Shown here in pieces: positions 1 to 7,695 of a DNA stretch of 64,000 bases. The DNA is from Chloroflexi bacterium UBA4736 (GTDB lineage: Bacteria; Chloroflexota; Dormibacteria; Dormibacterales; Dormibacteraceae), in the NCBI GenBank assembly GCA_002404015.1, contig DHIW01000004.1, positions 1,575 to 65,574 on the forward strand, read 5' to 3'. Position 1 is the stretch's first letter. Every line of letters starts with the position of its first letter. Both the position numbers and the translations under genes were made by a program. The notes under the pieces were generated by a model that saw only the letters and a program-made list of their open reading frames with translations, searched no databases and was not told the DNA's origin.

Positions 1-101
1 TCGCTTGGACGTCCCCGCTCGAGGAGGCCGCCTGACGTCTTACACCCCTGGGATGTACTCCCCCCGCGAGCGCGCGAAGGAACAGCCGAGCTGCTGACCG
101 G
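1..101. other. Left edge, no assignable gene
   Basis: About 100 bases precede the threonine aldolase stop codon. Two plus-strand frames are open from the edge (one closes at 33-35, another near 93), so this may be the 3' end of a truncated gene, but neither piece is long enough to recognise. Two short direct copies of CCGGCTAG lie at 98-105 and 109-116. Confidence 0.3.
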
Positions 102-1118
102 CTAGCTGCCGGCTAGAACCTCTGACACGACTCGTAGCGTCTGCTGGACGCCGGCCGCGTCCACGCCGTTGTGGGTGACGAAGCGGACCCGGTGGCCGCC
201 GCCGCCTCCCAGGACCCCCTCTCGCGAGCAGCGCTCGAGGAAGTCGGCGGTGGGCATCGGCCGCACGTTGAAGACGACGATGTTGGTCTGGACCCGGCTC
301 AGGTCGAGCTCGATACCGTCGATCTCGGCCAGCCCCTCGGCGAGGGTGCGGGCGTTGGCGTGGTCCTCGGCCAGACGCGCGATTCCGTTGTCGAGCGAGT
401 GCAGGCCGGCCGCCGCCAGCTGGCCCGCCTCGCGCCAGCCGCCGCCCAGGGCCTTGCGCCAGCGGCGAGCCGAGTCGATGAAGGGCTGGGGCCCGCAGAG
501 CACGCTGCCGACTGGAGCGCCCAGCCCCTTCGAGACGCAGAACGTGACGGTGTCGGCGCAGTCCGCGAGCACCCGCGCCTCGACGACCAGCGCCGCCGCC
601 GCGTTGAAGATGCGAGCGCCGTCCATGTGGACCACGACCTGGTGGCGGGCCGCCGCCTCCTGCAGCTGCCGCAGGTCCGCCAGGGGCCAGGCCACCCCAC
701 CCTGCCGGTTGTGGGTGTTTTCGATCGACACGGCGGCCGTGGTCGGCTGGTGAACGTCGTCGAGTGGCCGCACGGCGTTCTCTAACTGCTCCGCGGAGAT
801 GATCCCCAGCTCGGTGGTGAGCGGCCGGATCTGGATCCCGCCCAGCGCCGCGGCGCCGGCGCCTTCGCTGAGGAAGAGGTGAGAGTCGGAGTCGGCGATG
901 ATCTCGTTCCCCGGACGGGCGTGGGCGAGGACGGCGAGCAGGTTGGCCATTGTGCCGCTGGCGACGAAAAGCCCGGCTTCCTTGCCCATGAGCTCGGCCG
1001 CCCGCTCCTGCAGCCGGTTGACGGTCGGGTCCTCGCCGAAGACGTCGTCGCCGACGGGCGCCTCCGCCATCACCCGCCGCATCTCCGGCGACGGCATGGT
1101 GAGGGTGTCCGAACGCAT
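102..1118 (-). CDS. ltaE: Low-specificity L-threonine aldolase (PLP enzyme)
   Basis: It probably cleaves L-threonine or L-allo-threonine to glycine and acetaldehyde in the cytoplasm. The fold-type I aldolase core is complete. It has the N-terminal RSDT motif, a FVASGTMAN turn, the HMDGAR motif with the aspartate that contacts the PLP ring, and a SKGLGAPVG segment with the PLP lysine near residue 197. The length is 338 residues from the ATG at 1118, normal for the family. The frame stays open to an ATG at 1193, but that extension lies inside a dispersed repeat and reads as low-complexity sequence, so I reject it. The family usually begins two or three residues before RSDT, which would fit an ATC at 1130. 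The gene reads in the same direction as the upstream phasin-like gene, with a repeat between them. Confidence 0.88.
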   Translation of the reverse strand: MRSDTLTMPSPEMRRVMAEAPVGDDVFGEDPTVNRLQERAAELMGKEAGLFVASGTMANLLAVLAHARPGNEIIADSDSHLFLSEGAGAAALGGIQIRPLTTELGIISAEQLENAVRPLDDVHQPTTAAVSIENTHNRQGGVAWPLADLRQLQEAAARHQVVVHMDGARIFNAAAALVVEARVLADCADTVTFCVSKGLGAPVGSVLCGPQPFIDSARRWRKALGGGWREAGQLAAAGLHSLDNGIARLAEDHANARTLAEGLAEIDGIELDLSRVQTNIVVFNVRPMPTADFLERCSREGVLGGGGGHRVRFVTHNGVDAAGVQQTLRVVSEVLAGS

Positions 1119-1138
1119 ATCAACGATGCGCTTCGCTT

Positions 1139-1250
1139 CGGGGGAGGACCCTACGGCTCCTCCCCCGGACCCTGCCTCCCTTGCAGAACTCATTTCGCCT
1201 GGCGCGCGATTGGAATTCGGGACTCAAACGGGCCGGCGGAGCCGGCCCTA
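1139..1250 (-). repeat. Dispersed three-stem repeat, copy A
   Basis: Read on the minus strand. Stem 1 is GGGCCGGC/GCCGGCCC with a three-base loop (plus-strand 1230-1248). A conserved linker follows (TGAGTCCCGAATTCC). Stem 3 is the long arm GGGGGAGGA/TCCTCCCCC at 1140-1166, with a C-C mismatch and then two more pairs. The central CCTCC/GGAGG hairpin is degraded in this copy. Copy A lies between the phasin-like gene and ltaE, both on the minus strand, and runs into an upstream extension of the ltaE frame. Confidence 0.85.
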
Positions 1251-1271
1251 CCTGCGGCGATTTCTCTCTCT

Positions 1272-1796
1272 CTATGAGCTCGAGCTGCTTCCGTTGCCGC
1301 TTTCGCCTGTTGAGGCTGCGCTCTTGCGGGCCGCCGTGGTCGTTCGCCTGGCTCGGGTGGTGGTCTTCTTGGCCGCGGTTTTGGCCGTGGCCGCCCGCTT
1401 GGTGGCGCTGCTCTTGGTCGCGGTCGTCCGCTTGGCGGCGCCGGCCTTGGCGGTTGTGGCCCGGCGGGACGCGGTGCGACGCGTGCTGCTGGTGGCGCGG
1501 GCCGCCGACGAGGCCCCGGCCCTGGCTATGCGCTCGATCTGTCGCGTCAGGTCGTCGATCCGCCGGGTCAGCTTGTCGAGGTCAGCCTGGGTGGCCGCGC
1601 GGCTCAGCCGCTTCTCGACGTCTCGCAAACCCGCGTGGAGGCTCTTCTGGCCCTCGCGGATGTTCTTCTCGACCTGCTTGAGCAGGTTGTCGGGGACCCG
1701 CTTCTGAACGTCGCGGACCACGTTCCTGGCGGTCGAGCGGGCCTGGTCGATCAGGTTGCCGCGGCTCGTTGACGCACGCTTCTTGGCTTTGCTCAT
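1272..1796 (-). CDS. Phasin-like coiled-coil protein with Ala/Lys/Thr-rich tail
   Basis: A 174-residue protein with two parts. Residues 1-95 are amphipathic helix and coiled coil (VQKRV, KNIREGQKSL, TQADLDKLTRRIDDLTRQIERIA). Residues 96-174 form a low-complexity basic tail of Ala, Lys, Thr, Arg and Ser. This resembles PhaF/PhaI-type phasins, which coat polyhydroxyalkanoate granules and bind DNA through a histone H1-like tail. That reading rests on composition and on the divergent PhaR gene, not on a sequence motif. A strong AGGAGG sits 8-13 bases before the ATG. A histone-like nucleoid protein is the main alternative. Confidence 0.6.
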   Translation of the reverse strand: MSKAKKRASTSRGNLIDQARSTARNVVRDVQKRVPDNLLKQVEKNIREGQKSLHAGLRDVEKRLSRAATQADLDKLTRRIDDLTRQIERIARAGASSAARATSSTRRTASRRATTAKAGAAKRTTATKSSATKRAATAKTAAKKTTTRARRTTTAARKSAASTGESGNGSSSSS

Positions 1797-1838
1797 GGAT
1801 CTCGTCCTCCTATTGGATGGGAGTCGGCCTGCAGAGCA

Positions 1839-1853
1839 TAACGCAATGCGTTA
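1839..1853. promoter_or_regulatory. 15-base palindrome in the phasin/PhaR intergenic region
   Basis: The sequence TAACGCA-A-TGCGTTA is a perfect inverted repeat in the 70-base gap between the two divergent genes. It contains GCA and TGC half-sites like those described for PhaR proteins. Its right end overlaps the probable -10 box of phaR. Binding by PhaR, repressing both genes, is inference. Confidence 0.5.
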
Positions 1854-1857
1854 GAAT
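1852..1857 (+). promoter_or_regulatory. Candidate -10 box of phaR, near-leaderless
   Basis: TAGAAT ends nine bases before the phaR ATG at 1867, so transcription would begin at or just before the start codon. No Shine-Dalgarno sequence is seen. I see no convincing -35 box. Confidence 0.4.
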
Positions 1858-1866
1858 GATCACGTC

Positions 1867-2388
1867 ATGCCCTCCCACAAGCATCTCATCAAGAAGTACG
1901 CCAACCGCAAGCTTTATGACACGCAGACGAGCCGCTACATCACGCTCGACGGTATCTCGGAGCTCGTTCGCGAAGGCCACGATATCCAGGTGATCGACCG
2001 CGAGACCGCCCGCGACCTGACGCCGCTCATCCTCTCCCAGATCGTCATGAGCGAGGAGAAGCGCGGCGGCAGCCTCGACGAGCTGACCGGCGGCGAGCGC
2101 ATCCAGGAGCGCGGCCAGGCCCTGCTCGACTACGTGCGCCGGACCCTCAGCGTCCCGGCCGCCATCGTCGGCGGCGAGGTCGGCCGCCGCAAGGACGACT
2201 TCGAGGAGCTGATCGACACTGCCGTCGAGCAGGCGCTCCAGCGCCTGAGCATTCCCAGCCGGCGTGACATCGAGGCCCTCAACAGGAAACTCGACCGGCT
2301 CGACAAGCGCCTCCAGAGCGTGCAGAGCCCCCGCCCCAACGGTCGGCCTAAGGCGACCCGTACACAAAAGGTCGCTGCCCGGTCGTAA
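1867..2388 (+). CDS. phaR: PhaR-type polyhydroxyalkanoate synthesis regulator
   Basis: A 173-residue protein. Residues 7-65 are the PHB/PHA accumulation regulator DNA-binding domain, shown by IKKYANRKLYDT, followed by SRYITLDGI and a helix ending in IDRET. The rest is helical with heptads and a short basic tail. In the family, PhaR binds both PHA and the promoters of phasin genes, and releases DNA when polymer accumulates. Divergent placement from a phasin-like gene fits this. The 3' end overlaps the oppositely directed DUF881 gene by 41 bases. A palindrome over its own -10 region suggests autoregulation. Confidence 0.85.
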   Translation: MPSHKHLIKKYANRKLYDTQTSRYITLDGISELVREGHDIQVIDRETARDLTPLILSQIVMSEEKRGGSLDELTGGERIQERGQALLDYVRRTLSVPAAIVGGEVGRRKDDFEELIDTAVEQALQRLSIPSRRDIEALNRKLDRLDKRLQSVQSPRPNGRPKATRTQKVAARS

Positions 2389-3019
2389 CGGTCATCCGGA
2401 GGTCGGCCTCGGTCCGGTAGGTCGCCACCTTCACGCGCTGGTCGGCGTGCAGCGAGCGCGTCATCGCCAGCGCCACCGCCTCCATCTGGGCGGGGTCCCC
2501 GATCGCCGCCAGCGCCCAGGGCCCCCTGGCCGCCACCCCGTCCATGCTGACGCCGTCAGACCCGCTCTTGAAGACCGTCCCGGTGATGACGCGGCGGTCG
2601 TTGACGGCGATCGCCTCGGCCCCCGCGATCCGCAGGTTGTTCATGGCGTCCTGCAGGTCGAACGCGTTGAGGGGGGCGTCGATCGTGATCACCACGCCCG
2701 GGCCGTGCACGGGCACGACACCCTCGACCGTCTTCAGCCGCTGAGCCTCCTCGGCCAACGCGCGGCCGGCGGCTGCGCCCGGTCCGGCGCCCTTCAGGCC
2801 GTCGCGCTGGATGGCGAGGCCCTCGGCCTGGCTGGAGAGGTTCTCATTGGCCCGGTGTAGGTCGTCGATCAGGAACGCCAGCGAGGTGTTGTCCTGGCCC
2901 TCCAGGCTGCGCACCACCTCGGCCTGGCTGCGCACCTGCACGATCGCCACGAAGGCGATCAGCCCAGCCAGGCCACCGACCACGACCAGGTTCCGCAGCC
3001 GCTCAGATGGGCTGCGCAT
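2348..3019 (-). CDS. DUF881 family membrane-anchored protein (second of a pair)
   Basis: A 223-residue protein with an N-terminal membrane helix (about residues 9-27, VVVGGLAGLIAFVAIVQV). A coiled-coil stretch follows to about residue 80, then a globular DUF881 domain with the typical GPGVVITID and AEAIAVNDRRV segments. DUF881 proteins (YlxW/YlxX-like) are common in Gram-positive and Chloroflexi-type genomes, often near division genes, and their function is poorly defined. It starts 17 bases inside the upstream paralogue, so the two are probably translationally coupled. Confidence 0.8.
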   Translation of the reverse strand: MRSPSERLRNLVVVGGLAGLIAFVAIVQVRSQAEVVRSLEGQDNTSLAFLIDDLHRANENLSSQAEGLAIQRDGLKGAGPGAAAGRALAEEAQRLKTVEGVVPVHGPGVVITIDAPLNAFDLQDAMNNLRIAGAEAIAVNDRRVITGTVFKSGSDGVSMDGVAARGPWALAAIGDPAQMEAVALAMTRSLHADQRVKVATYRTEADLRMTVTTGQRPFVYGSP

Positions 3020-3725
3020 AGGTCACCTCGAGGTTGGAGTCGTAGGCGGGCAGGCTCACGTCCGGCCCGCCGCTCCAGTCCATCTGGAGCTGGAACTCGC
3101 GCTGGCGCAGCTTGAGGTCACCCAGGCTGGCGGGGTCGCCCAGCACCTGCTCCATCTGGTTTCGATTGCCGACCGCCTTGATGGTGAACGGCGAGGTCAG
3201 CGGAGGTCCCTGGTCGATCAGCAGCGCGCTCCCGCTGCCTCGGAAGGCGCTGGCCGGAGTGATGCGGCGGCCGCTCACCGAGACGCCCTCGGCGCCACCC
3301 TCCCAGAGCGCGTTGACGACATCCTGGGCATCCTGGACGTTCACAAGGTAGCCGCTGCGCCCGGCGGGCGCGGAGCCGGGCCGCCCGTTGGCCAGCTGTA
3401 CCGTGACACCGGGGCCTCTGAGCGGCGTGACGCCGGCGTGCGCGCGCAGCCCGTCCACCTCCTGCTGCAGGCTGCGGGTCGACTCCGAACGCTGGGCCGC
3501 CTGGCCTTCCAGGCCCGCGATCTCCGCTCGCAGCGCGCTCACCAGCCGGCGCGCGGAAGCGTTCGTCCGCTCCAGGTCCATGACGCTGTTCAGCAGGGCC
3601 TGGTTGCGCTCGACCCGGTTCGAGGGATTGATCAGCTGGATGCGCAGCTGGCCCGCCAGCAGGAAGCCGAAGAGGAGCGCCGTGAGGGCGATCAGGGTGT
3701 ATCCGCCGAGGCGGTTCCGGTTCAT
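3003..3725 (-). CDS. DUF881 family membrane-anchored protein (first of a pair)
   Basis: A 240-residue paralogue of the next gene, with the same plan: a membrane helix at about residues 8-26 (YTLIALTALLFGFLLAGQL), a coiled coil at about 40-90, then the DUF881 domain (LRGPGVTVQLANG, AEGVSVSGRRITPAS). The ATG at 3725 is followed directly by the MNRNR positive-inside segment. It is divergent from gdhA. Two DUF881 genes in tandem are usual for the family, but no division genes accompany them here. Confidence 0.8.
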   Translation of the reverse strand: MNRNRLGGYTLIALTALLFGFLLAGQLRIQLINPSNRVERNQALLNSVMDLERTNASARRLVSALRAEIAGLEGQAAQRSESTRSLQQEVDGLRAHAGVTPLRGPGVTVQLANGRPGSAPAGRSGYLVNVQDAQDVVNALWEGGAEGVSVSGRRITPASAFRGSGSALLIDQGPPLTSPFTIKAVGNRNQMEQVLGDPASLGDLKLRQREFQLQMDWSGGPDVSLPAYDSNLEVTYAQPI

Positions 3726-3796
3726 GGGGAGGGTTGTTAGTATCGGGTCTCGAGGGGCGCCGCCTGCAGCGGGGCCGCGGAGCGAGGAGACATCGA

Positions 3797-5056
3797 ATGG
3801 CGGTCGACCTGAAGTCGCAGTCGGCGTTCGCCACCGCCCAGCAACGGTTCGACACCGCAGCCGACGTGATGGGCATGTCGGACGACGTGCGCAGCATGCT
3901 GCGCGAGGTCAAGCGGGAGCTGACCGTCCACTTCCCGGTCCGCCACGACGACGGCGGGGTGAAGGTTTACACGGGCTACCGCGTCCAGCACAACATCAGC
4001 CGGGGCCCCGCCAAGGGCGGCCTCCGCTACTCGCCCGAGGTGTCGCTGGACACCATCAAGGCGCTGGCCATGCTGATGACCTGGAAATGCGGCGTGGTCG
4101 GCATCCCGTACGGAGGCGCCAAGGGCGGGGTGACCGTCGACCCCAAGGCCCTCTCCATGAACGAGCTCGAGCACCTGACCCGCCGCTACGCGACCGAGAT
4201 CGCGCTCTTGATCGGCCCCGAGAAGGACATCCCGGCGCCCGACCTGGGCACCGATCCCCAGGTGATGGCCTGGATCATGGACACCATCTCGATGCACTCC
4301 GGCCACTCCGTGACGGCCTCCGTCACCGGGAAGCCGGTCGACGTGGGCGGCTCCGAGGGCCGCACCGAGGCGGCCGGCCGGGGTGTGACCTACCTGACGC
4401 TGGAGGCGCTCAAGTACCTCCACATCGAGGACGAGACGCCCACCGTCGCCGTCCAGGGATTCGGCAAGGTCGGCCGCTCCACCGCCCGCCTGCTGCATGA
4501 GGCCGGTCTGCGTGTCGTCGCGGTCAGCGACTCCAAGGGCGCCGTGCACAACCCGCGCGGTCTCGACCTCGAAGCGCTCAGCGAGCACCGCCAGTTCCGC
4601 GGGGGTGTCTCTGGCTTCAAGAAGGCGGAGGACATCTCCAACGCCGACCTGCTGGCGCTGCCGGTCGCGGTCCTGGTCCCGGCCGCCGTGGAGCGCCAGA
4701 TCAACGAGTCCAACGCCGACAGCGTGCGCGCCCGCCTGATCACCGAGGCGGCCAACGCCGCGGTGACGCCCGAGGCCGACGCCGTCCTCCACGAGCGGGG
4801 CGTTTTCCTGGTCCCCGACATCCTTGCCAACGCGGGCGGCGTCGTCGTGTCGTACTTCGAGTGGGTGCAGGACCTCCAGGCCTTCTTCTGGGAGGAGGAG
4901 GAGATCAACACCAAGCTCCACCACGTGATCACGCGGGCCTTCTACGAGGTCCTCCACATGAGCGTCAACAAGCGGATCGACATGCGCACGGCGGCCTACG
5001 TGATCGCCGTCCAGCGGGTGGCCAACGCCACCAAGGTGCGAGGGATCTATCCGTAG
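3797..5056 (+). CDS. gdhA: Glutamate dehydrogenase (Glu/Leu/Phe/Val family)
   Basis: A cytoplasmic enzyme interconverting glutamate and 2-oxoglutarate plus ammonia. In the N-terminal domain, GGLRYSPEVS, MTWKCGVVGIPYGGAKGG (catalytic lysine region) and PAPDLGTDPQVMAW are intact. The NAD(P) domain has a Rossmann GFGKVG motif, and the C-terminus has NAGGVVVSYFEW. It has 419 residues from the ATG at 3797, which follows GAGGAGA at a good distance. The upstream in-frame GTG at 3734 adds unrelated sequence and is rejected. Cofactor preference cannot be told from inspection. The stop codon overlaps the apparent start of the next gene. Confidence 0.95.
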   Translation: MAVDLKSQSAFATAQQRFDTAADVMGMSDDVRSMLREVKRELTVHFPVRHDDGGVKVYTGYRVQHNISRGPAKGGLRYSPEVSLDTIKALAMLMTWKCGVVGIPYGGAKGGVTVDPKALSMNELEHLTRRYATEIALLIGPEKDIPAPDLGTDPQVMAWIMDTISMHSGHSVTASVTGKPVDVGGSEGRTEAAGRGVTYLTLEALKYLHIEDETPTVAVQGFGKVGRSTARLLHEAGLRVVAVSDSKGAVHNPRGLDLEALSEHRQFRGGVSGFKKAEDISNADLLALPVAVLVPAAVERQINESNADSVRARLITEAANAAVTPEADAVLHERGVFLVPDILANAGGVVVSYFEWVQDLQAFFWEEEEINTKLHHVITRAFYEVLHMSVNKRIDMRTAAYVIAVQRVANATKVRGIYP

Positions 5057-6075
5057 GTAGCCGAGTCCTCGTCACCGGCGTCTCCCAGTTTGTGGGCGGG
5101 AACCTGGCCCGCCGGCTCGAGCAGCGTCCCGACATCGACGCGATCTTCGGGATCGACATCGCCGACCCCACGCTGGTGCTGGAGCGCACCGACTTCGTCC
5201 ACGCCGACACCCGCCACTCCACGCTGACCAAGCTGGTGCGTGGCCTGGAAGTGGACACCGTGATCCACGCGGCCGTCCTCACGGACAGCACCGAGCCCGC
5301 GCGCGTCGTGCACGAAACCAACGTGATCGGCACCATGAACCTGCTCGCCGCCTGCGCGGGCGTGGGCAGCCCGGTTCGCAAGCTGGTTGTGAAATCAGGT
5401 GCGGCGGTCTACGGCGCCCACCCCGAAGGGCCCTCATTCATACGCGAATCGATGGCGGGCCAGCGGCCGGCTCGGACGGGGCTGGAACGCGACCTGCTGG
5501 AGATGGAGCAGCTGGTGCACGACTTCGCGATCCGCAACGCGGCGGTCAGCGTGACCACCCTTCGCCTCGGTCCCCGGCTCGGCCGGCGGGCGCCCACGCC
5601 GCTCTCGAGCGCCTTCCGGCCGCGGGCGGTGGTCCGCTTCGCCGGCTACGACCCCCGGCTCCAGCTGCTCTCGGAGGATGACGCGGTGGAAGCGCTCTAC
5701 CGAGCCGTCATCGCGGACCACCGGGGGGTCTTCAACGTGTGCGGGGAGGGAGTTCTTCTGCTGACCCAGGCGATCGGCCTGGCGGGCCGCCGCGACCTCC
5801 CCGTGCTGGTACTGGGCGGCCCGGCGGGACGGCTGGCGGTGCGGGCGATGACCGGCGCGGACCTGCCGGAGTACGGCCTGGACCTGCTCCGCTACGGGCT
5901 GGTCCTGGACTGCTCGGCGCTGGAGGGCGAGTTCGGCTGGCGCCCGGCCCGCTCGACCCGCGAGGTCATGATGGAGTTCGTGAGCTGGATGGGAAGCGAG
6001 CACGAGGAGACGCCCCAGCCCCAAGAGTACGAGCTCAACGCCTACCTCCGCCGGCGCCGGCTGGGCGGGCGCTGA
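5053..6075 (+). CDS. NAD-dependent epimerase/dehydratase (extended SDR), unclear start
   Basis: A Rossmann-fold sugar epimerase-like protein of about 340 residues. It has RVLVTGVSQFVGGNLARRL (nucleotide-binding motif), an NVIGTMNLLAAC segment and a Ser-x-Tyr-like VKSGAAVYG active-site region. Similar proteins occur beside acyltransferases in actinobacteria, as here. The start is odd. The frame has no ATG, GTG or TTG near the conserved N-terminus; the only canonical start upstream is a GTG at 4861, deep inside gdhA. The best position is a GTA at 5053, overlapping the gdhA stop, with GAGGG eight bases before it. Substrate unknown. Confidence 0.75.
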   Translation, partial: VGSRVLVTGVSQFVGGNLARRLEQRPDIDAIFGIDIADPTLVLERTDFVHADTRHSTLTKLVRGLEVDTVIHAAVLTDSTEPARVVHETNVIGTMNLLAACAGVGSPVRKLVVKSGAAVYGAHPEGPSFIRESMAGQRPARTGLERDLLEMEQLVHDFAIRNAAVSVTTLRLGPRLGRRAPTPLSSAFRPRAVVRFAGYDPRLQLLSEDDAVEALYRAVIADHRGVFNVCGEGVLLLTQAIGLAGRRDLPVLVLGGPAGRLAVRAMTGADLPEYGLDLLRYGLVLDCSALEGEFGWRPARSTREVMMEFVSWMGSEHEETPQPQEYELNAYLRRRRLGGR

Positions 6076-6079
6076 CCGG

Positions 6080-7159
6080 ATGGCATTGATCGGCGAGGAG
6101 GACCGCCTCCGGCACGAGCTGGGACTCCTCTACTCGGACGTGTCGCTGGAGATCCGCCGGCGGAACGGCGACGGCCGGGTGCGCGGGCGGCGCTCGCCGG
6201 TGCCGCTGCCGGACGCTGTCCGCAGGGCCCGGCGCACAGCCCCCAAGCTCGCGCTGACGGGGCTTGTCGAGCTGGCGGCCGGGCTGAAACGGCTGACCGG
6301 CCGCGACGTCATCGACCTGGGCCGGATGCTGGAGATCGCGGTGTTCGTCCAGCGCCAGAGGGAGCTGGCGTCGCGCGGCACGGAGGCTTTCATCGACGAC
6401 TTCGGATTCGACCGCGAGTGGACGGAGTCCTTGCTGCCGATCTTCCGCTGGCTCTTCCACAGCTACTGGCGGATCGACACGACGGGCATCGCGAACGTCC
6501 CCGGCGCCGGCCGGGCGCTGCTGGTGTCCAACCACGCCGGGGTGCTGCCCTGGGACGGCGCCATGATCAAGACGGCCATCCTCGAACTGCATCCCCGGCC
6601 CCGCCACGCCCGGGCCCTGGTCGCCCAGTACTTCTTCGGTCTGCCGACGCTGTCCTGGTTCCTGCGCCGCACCGGTCAGACGGTCGGCCACCCGGACGAC
6701 TCGATTCGCCTGCTGGAACGCGACGAGCTGGTCCTGGTCTTCCCGGAGGGCGTCAAGGGCACCGGCAAGCGGTGGAGTGAGCGCTATCGGCTGCAGCGGT
6801 TCGGGCGGGGCGGTTTCGTACAGGTCGCGATTCGGACCCGCTCGCCCATCGTCCCGATCTCGGTCGTGGGCTCGGAGGAGCTCTACCCGATGCTGGGCAA
6901 CCTGGAGCCGCTGGCGAAGCTGACGGGCGCTCCCTTCTTCCCGATCACCCCGTTCTTCCCGCTGCTCGGCCCGCTGGGAATGGTGCCGCTGCCCTCGCGC
7001 TGGCGGATCCAGTTCCACGAGCCGATCCGGACCGACGAGCTCGACCCGGAGCAGGCGGACGACCAGAACCTGGTGATGACGATCTCGGACCAGGTGCGCG
7101 ACACCATCCAGCGCGGCATCTACGAGAACCTAAAGCTAAGGCGCGGAACTTTCCGTTAG
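6080..7159 (+). CDS. Lysophospholipid acyltransferase family protein (PlsC-like)
   Basis: A 359-residue protein with an N-terminal helical region of about 130 residues, then a PlsC acyltransferase domain. The catalytic NHxxxxD motif is seen as NHAGVLPWD (about residues 150-158), and the acceptor-binding FPEG as LVFPEGVKGTGK. It probably acylates a glycerolipid at the membrane. It starts four bases after the epimerase stop, so the two form an operon. The acceptor is not predictable: the N-terminal extension is unlike standard 1-acylglycerol-3-phosphate acyltransferases, and similar extended forms in actinobacteria remain uncharacterised. Confidence 0.82.
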   Translation: MALIGEEDRLRHELGLLYSDVSLEIRRRNGDGRVRGRRSPVPLPDAVRRARRTAPKLALTGLVELAAGLKRLTGRDVIDLGRMLEIAVFVQRQRELASRGTEAFIDDFGFDREWTESLLPIFRWLFHSYWRIDTTGIANVPGAGRALLVSNHAGVLPWDGAMIKTAILELHPRPRHARALVAQYFFGLPTLSWFLRRTGQTVGHPDDSIRLLERDELVLVFPEGVKGTGKRWSERYRLQRFGRGGFVQVAIRTRSPIVPISVVGSEELYPMLGNLEPLAKLTGAPFFPITPFFPLLGPLGMVPLPSRWRIQFHEPIRTDELDPEQADDQNLVMTISDQVRDTIQRGIYENLKLRRGTFR

Positions 7160-7183
7160 ACAAGAGCCAAATTGTCGCAGTTA

Positions 7184-7293
7184 GGGCCGGCTCCGCCGGC
7201 CCGTTTGAGTCCCGAATTCCAATCGCCGGCCAGCCTGTAAGTCCTCCGAAGGGAGGTAGGGTCCGGGGGAGGAACCGTTAGGTTCTGCCCCCG
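7184..7293 (+). repeat. Dispersed three-stem repeat, copy B
   Basis: A full copy. Stem 1 is GGGCCGGC-TCC-GCCGGCCC (7184-7202), followed by the TGAGTCCCGAATTCC linker. Stem 2 is CCTCC/GGAGG around 7244-7257. Stem 3 is GGGGGAGGAACC paired with GGTTCTGCCCCC (7265-7292). It lies between the convergent 3' ends of the acyltransferase and DUF4332 genes. The TAA of the DUF4332 gene is inside the loop of stem 3. Confidence 0.88.
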
Positions 7294-7685
7294 TCGTCTT
7301 CCATGAAGTCGCAGTATCTGGCCTGGCTCACCCAGTACTGGACGTCGGAGAGGGTCGGCGCGCCGTTGTAGCCCACCGCGTCCACCACCTTGCGGTGGAG
7401 CTCGGCGGGGTCTTCGGCCTTGAGCGTCTTCAGGCTCACGATTCCCAGCCGGCGGACGACCGGCAGGTAGCGCTCCAGGCCCGAGATCTCAAGCATCGCG
7501 CACTGGCGGCCGAACTCGAGCAGCCGGTCCTCCGAGATCCCGGTCCGGCGCTCCAGCCGGTGCCGGTCGATGTCCAGCGTGACCAGGTGGAGCAGCTGGT
7601 TGGTGTGCAGGATGCCGCGGCCGTGCAGCCGCCGCACGTCGTCCGGGGAGATGCCCCGCAGGTACTCGAGCGCCTTCATCGGCAT
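7278..7685 (-). CDS. DUF4332-like helix-hairpin-helix protein
   Basis: A 135-residue protein of repeated helix-hairpin-helix-like units (LRGISPDDVRRLHGRGILHTNQLLHLV, then ERYLPVVRRLGIVSLKTL). This pattern matches DUF4332 proteins, which resemble the DNA-binding HhH tandem found in DNA polymerases and ligases. The function is unknown. Its last residues and its stop codon are supplied by repeat copy B, so the C-terminus may differ in relatives. It sits just after the LLM flavoenzyme gene on the same strand (10-base gap). Confidence 0.6.
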   Translation of the reverse strand: MPMKALEYLRGISPDDVRRLHGRGILHTNQLLHLVTLDIDRHRLERRTGISEDRLLEFGRQCAMLEISGLERYLPVVRRLGIVSLKTLKAEDPAELHRKVVDAVGYNGAPTLSDVQYWVSQARYCDFMEDDGGRT

Positions 7686-7695
7686 CGGATAAAGA

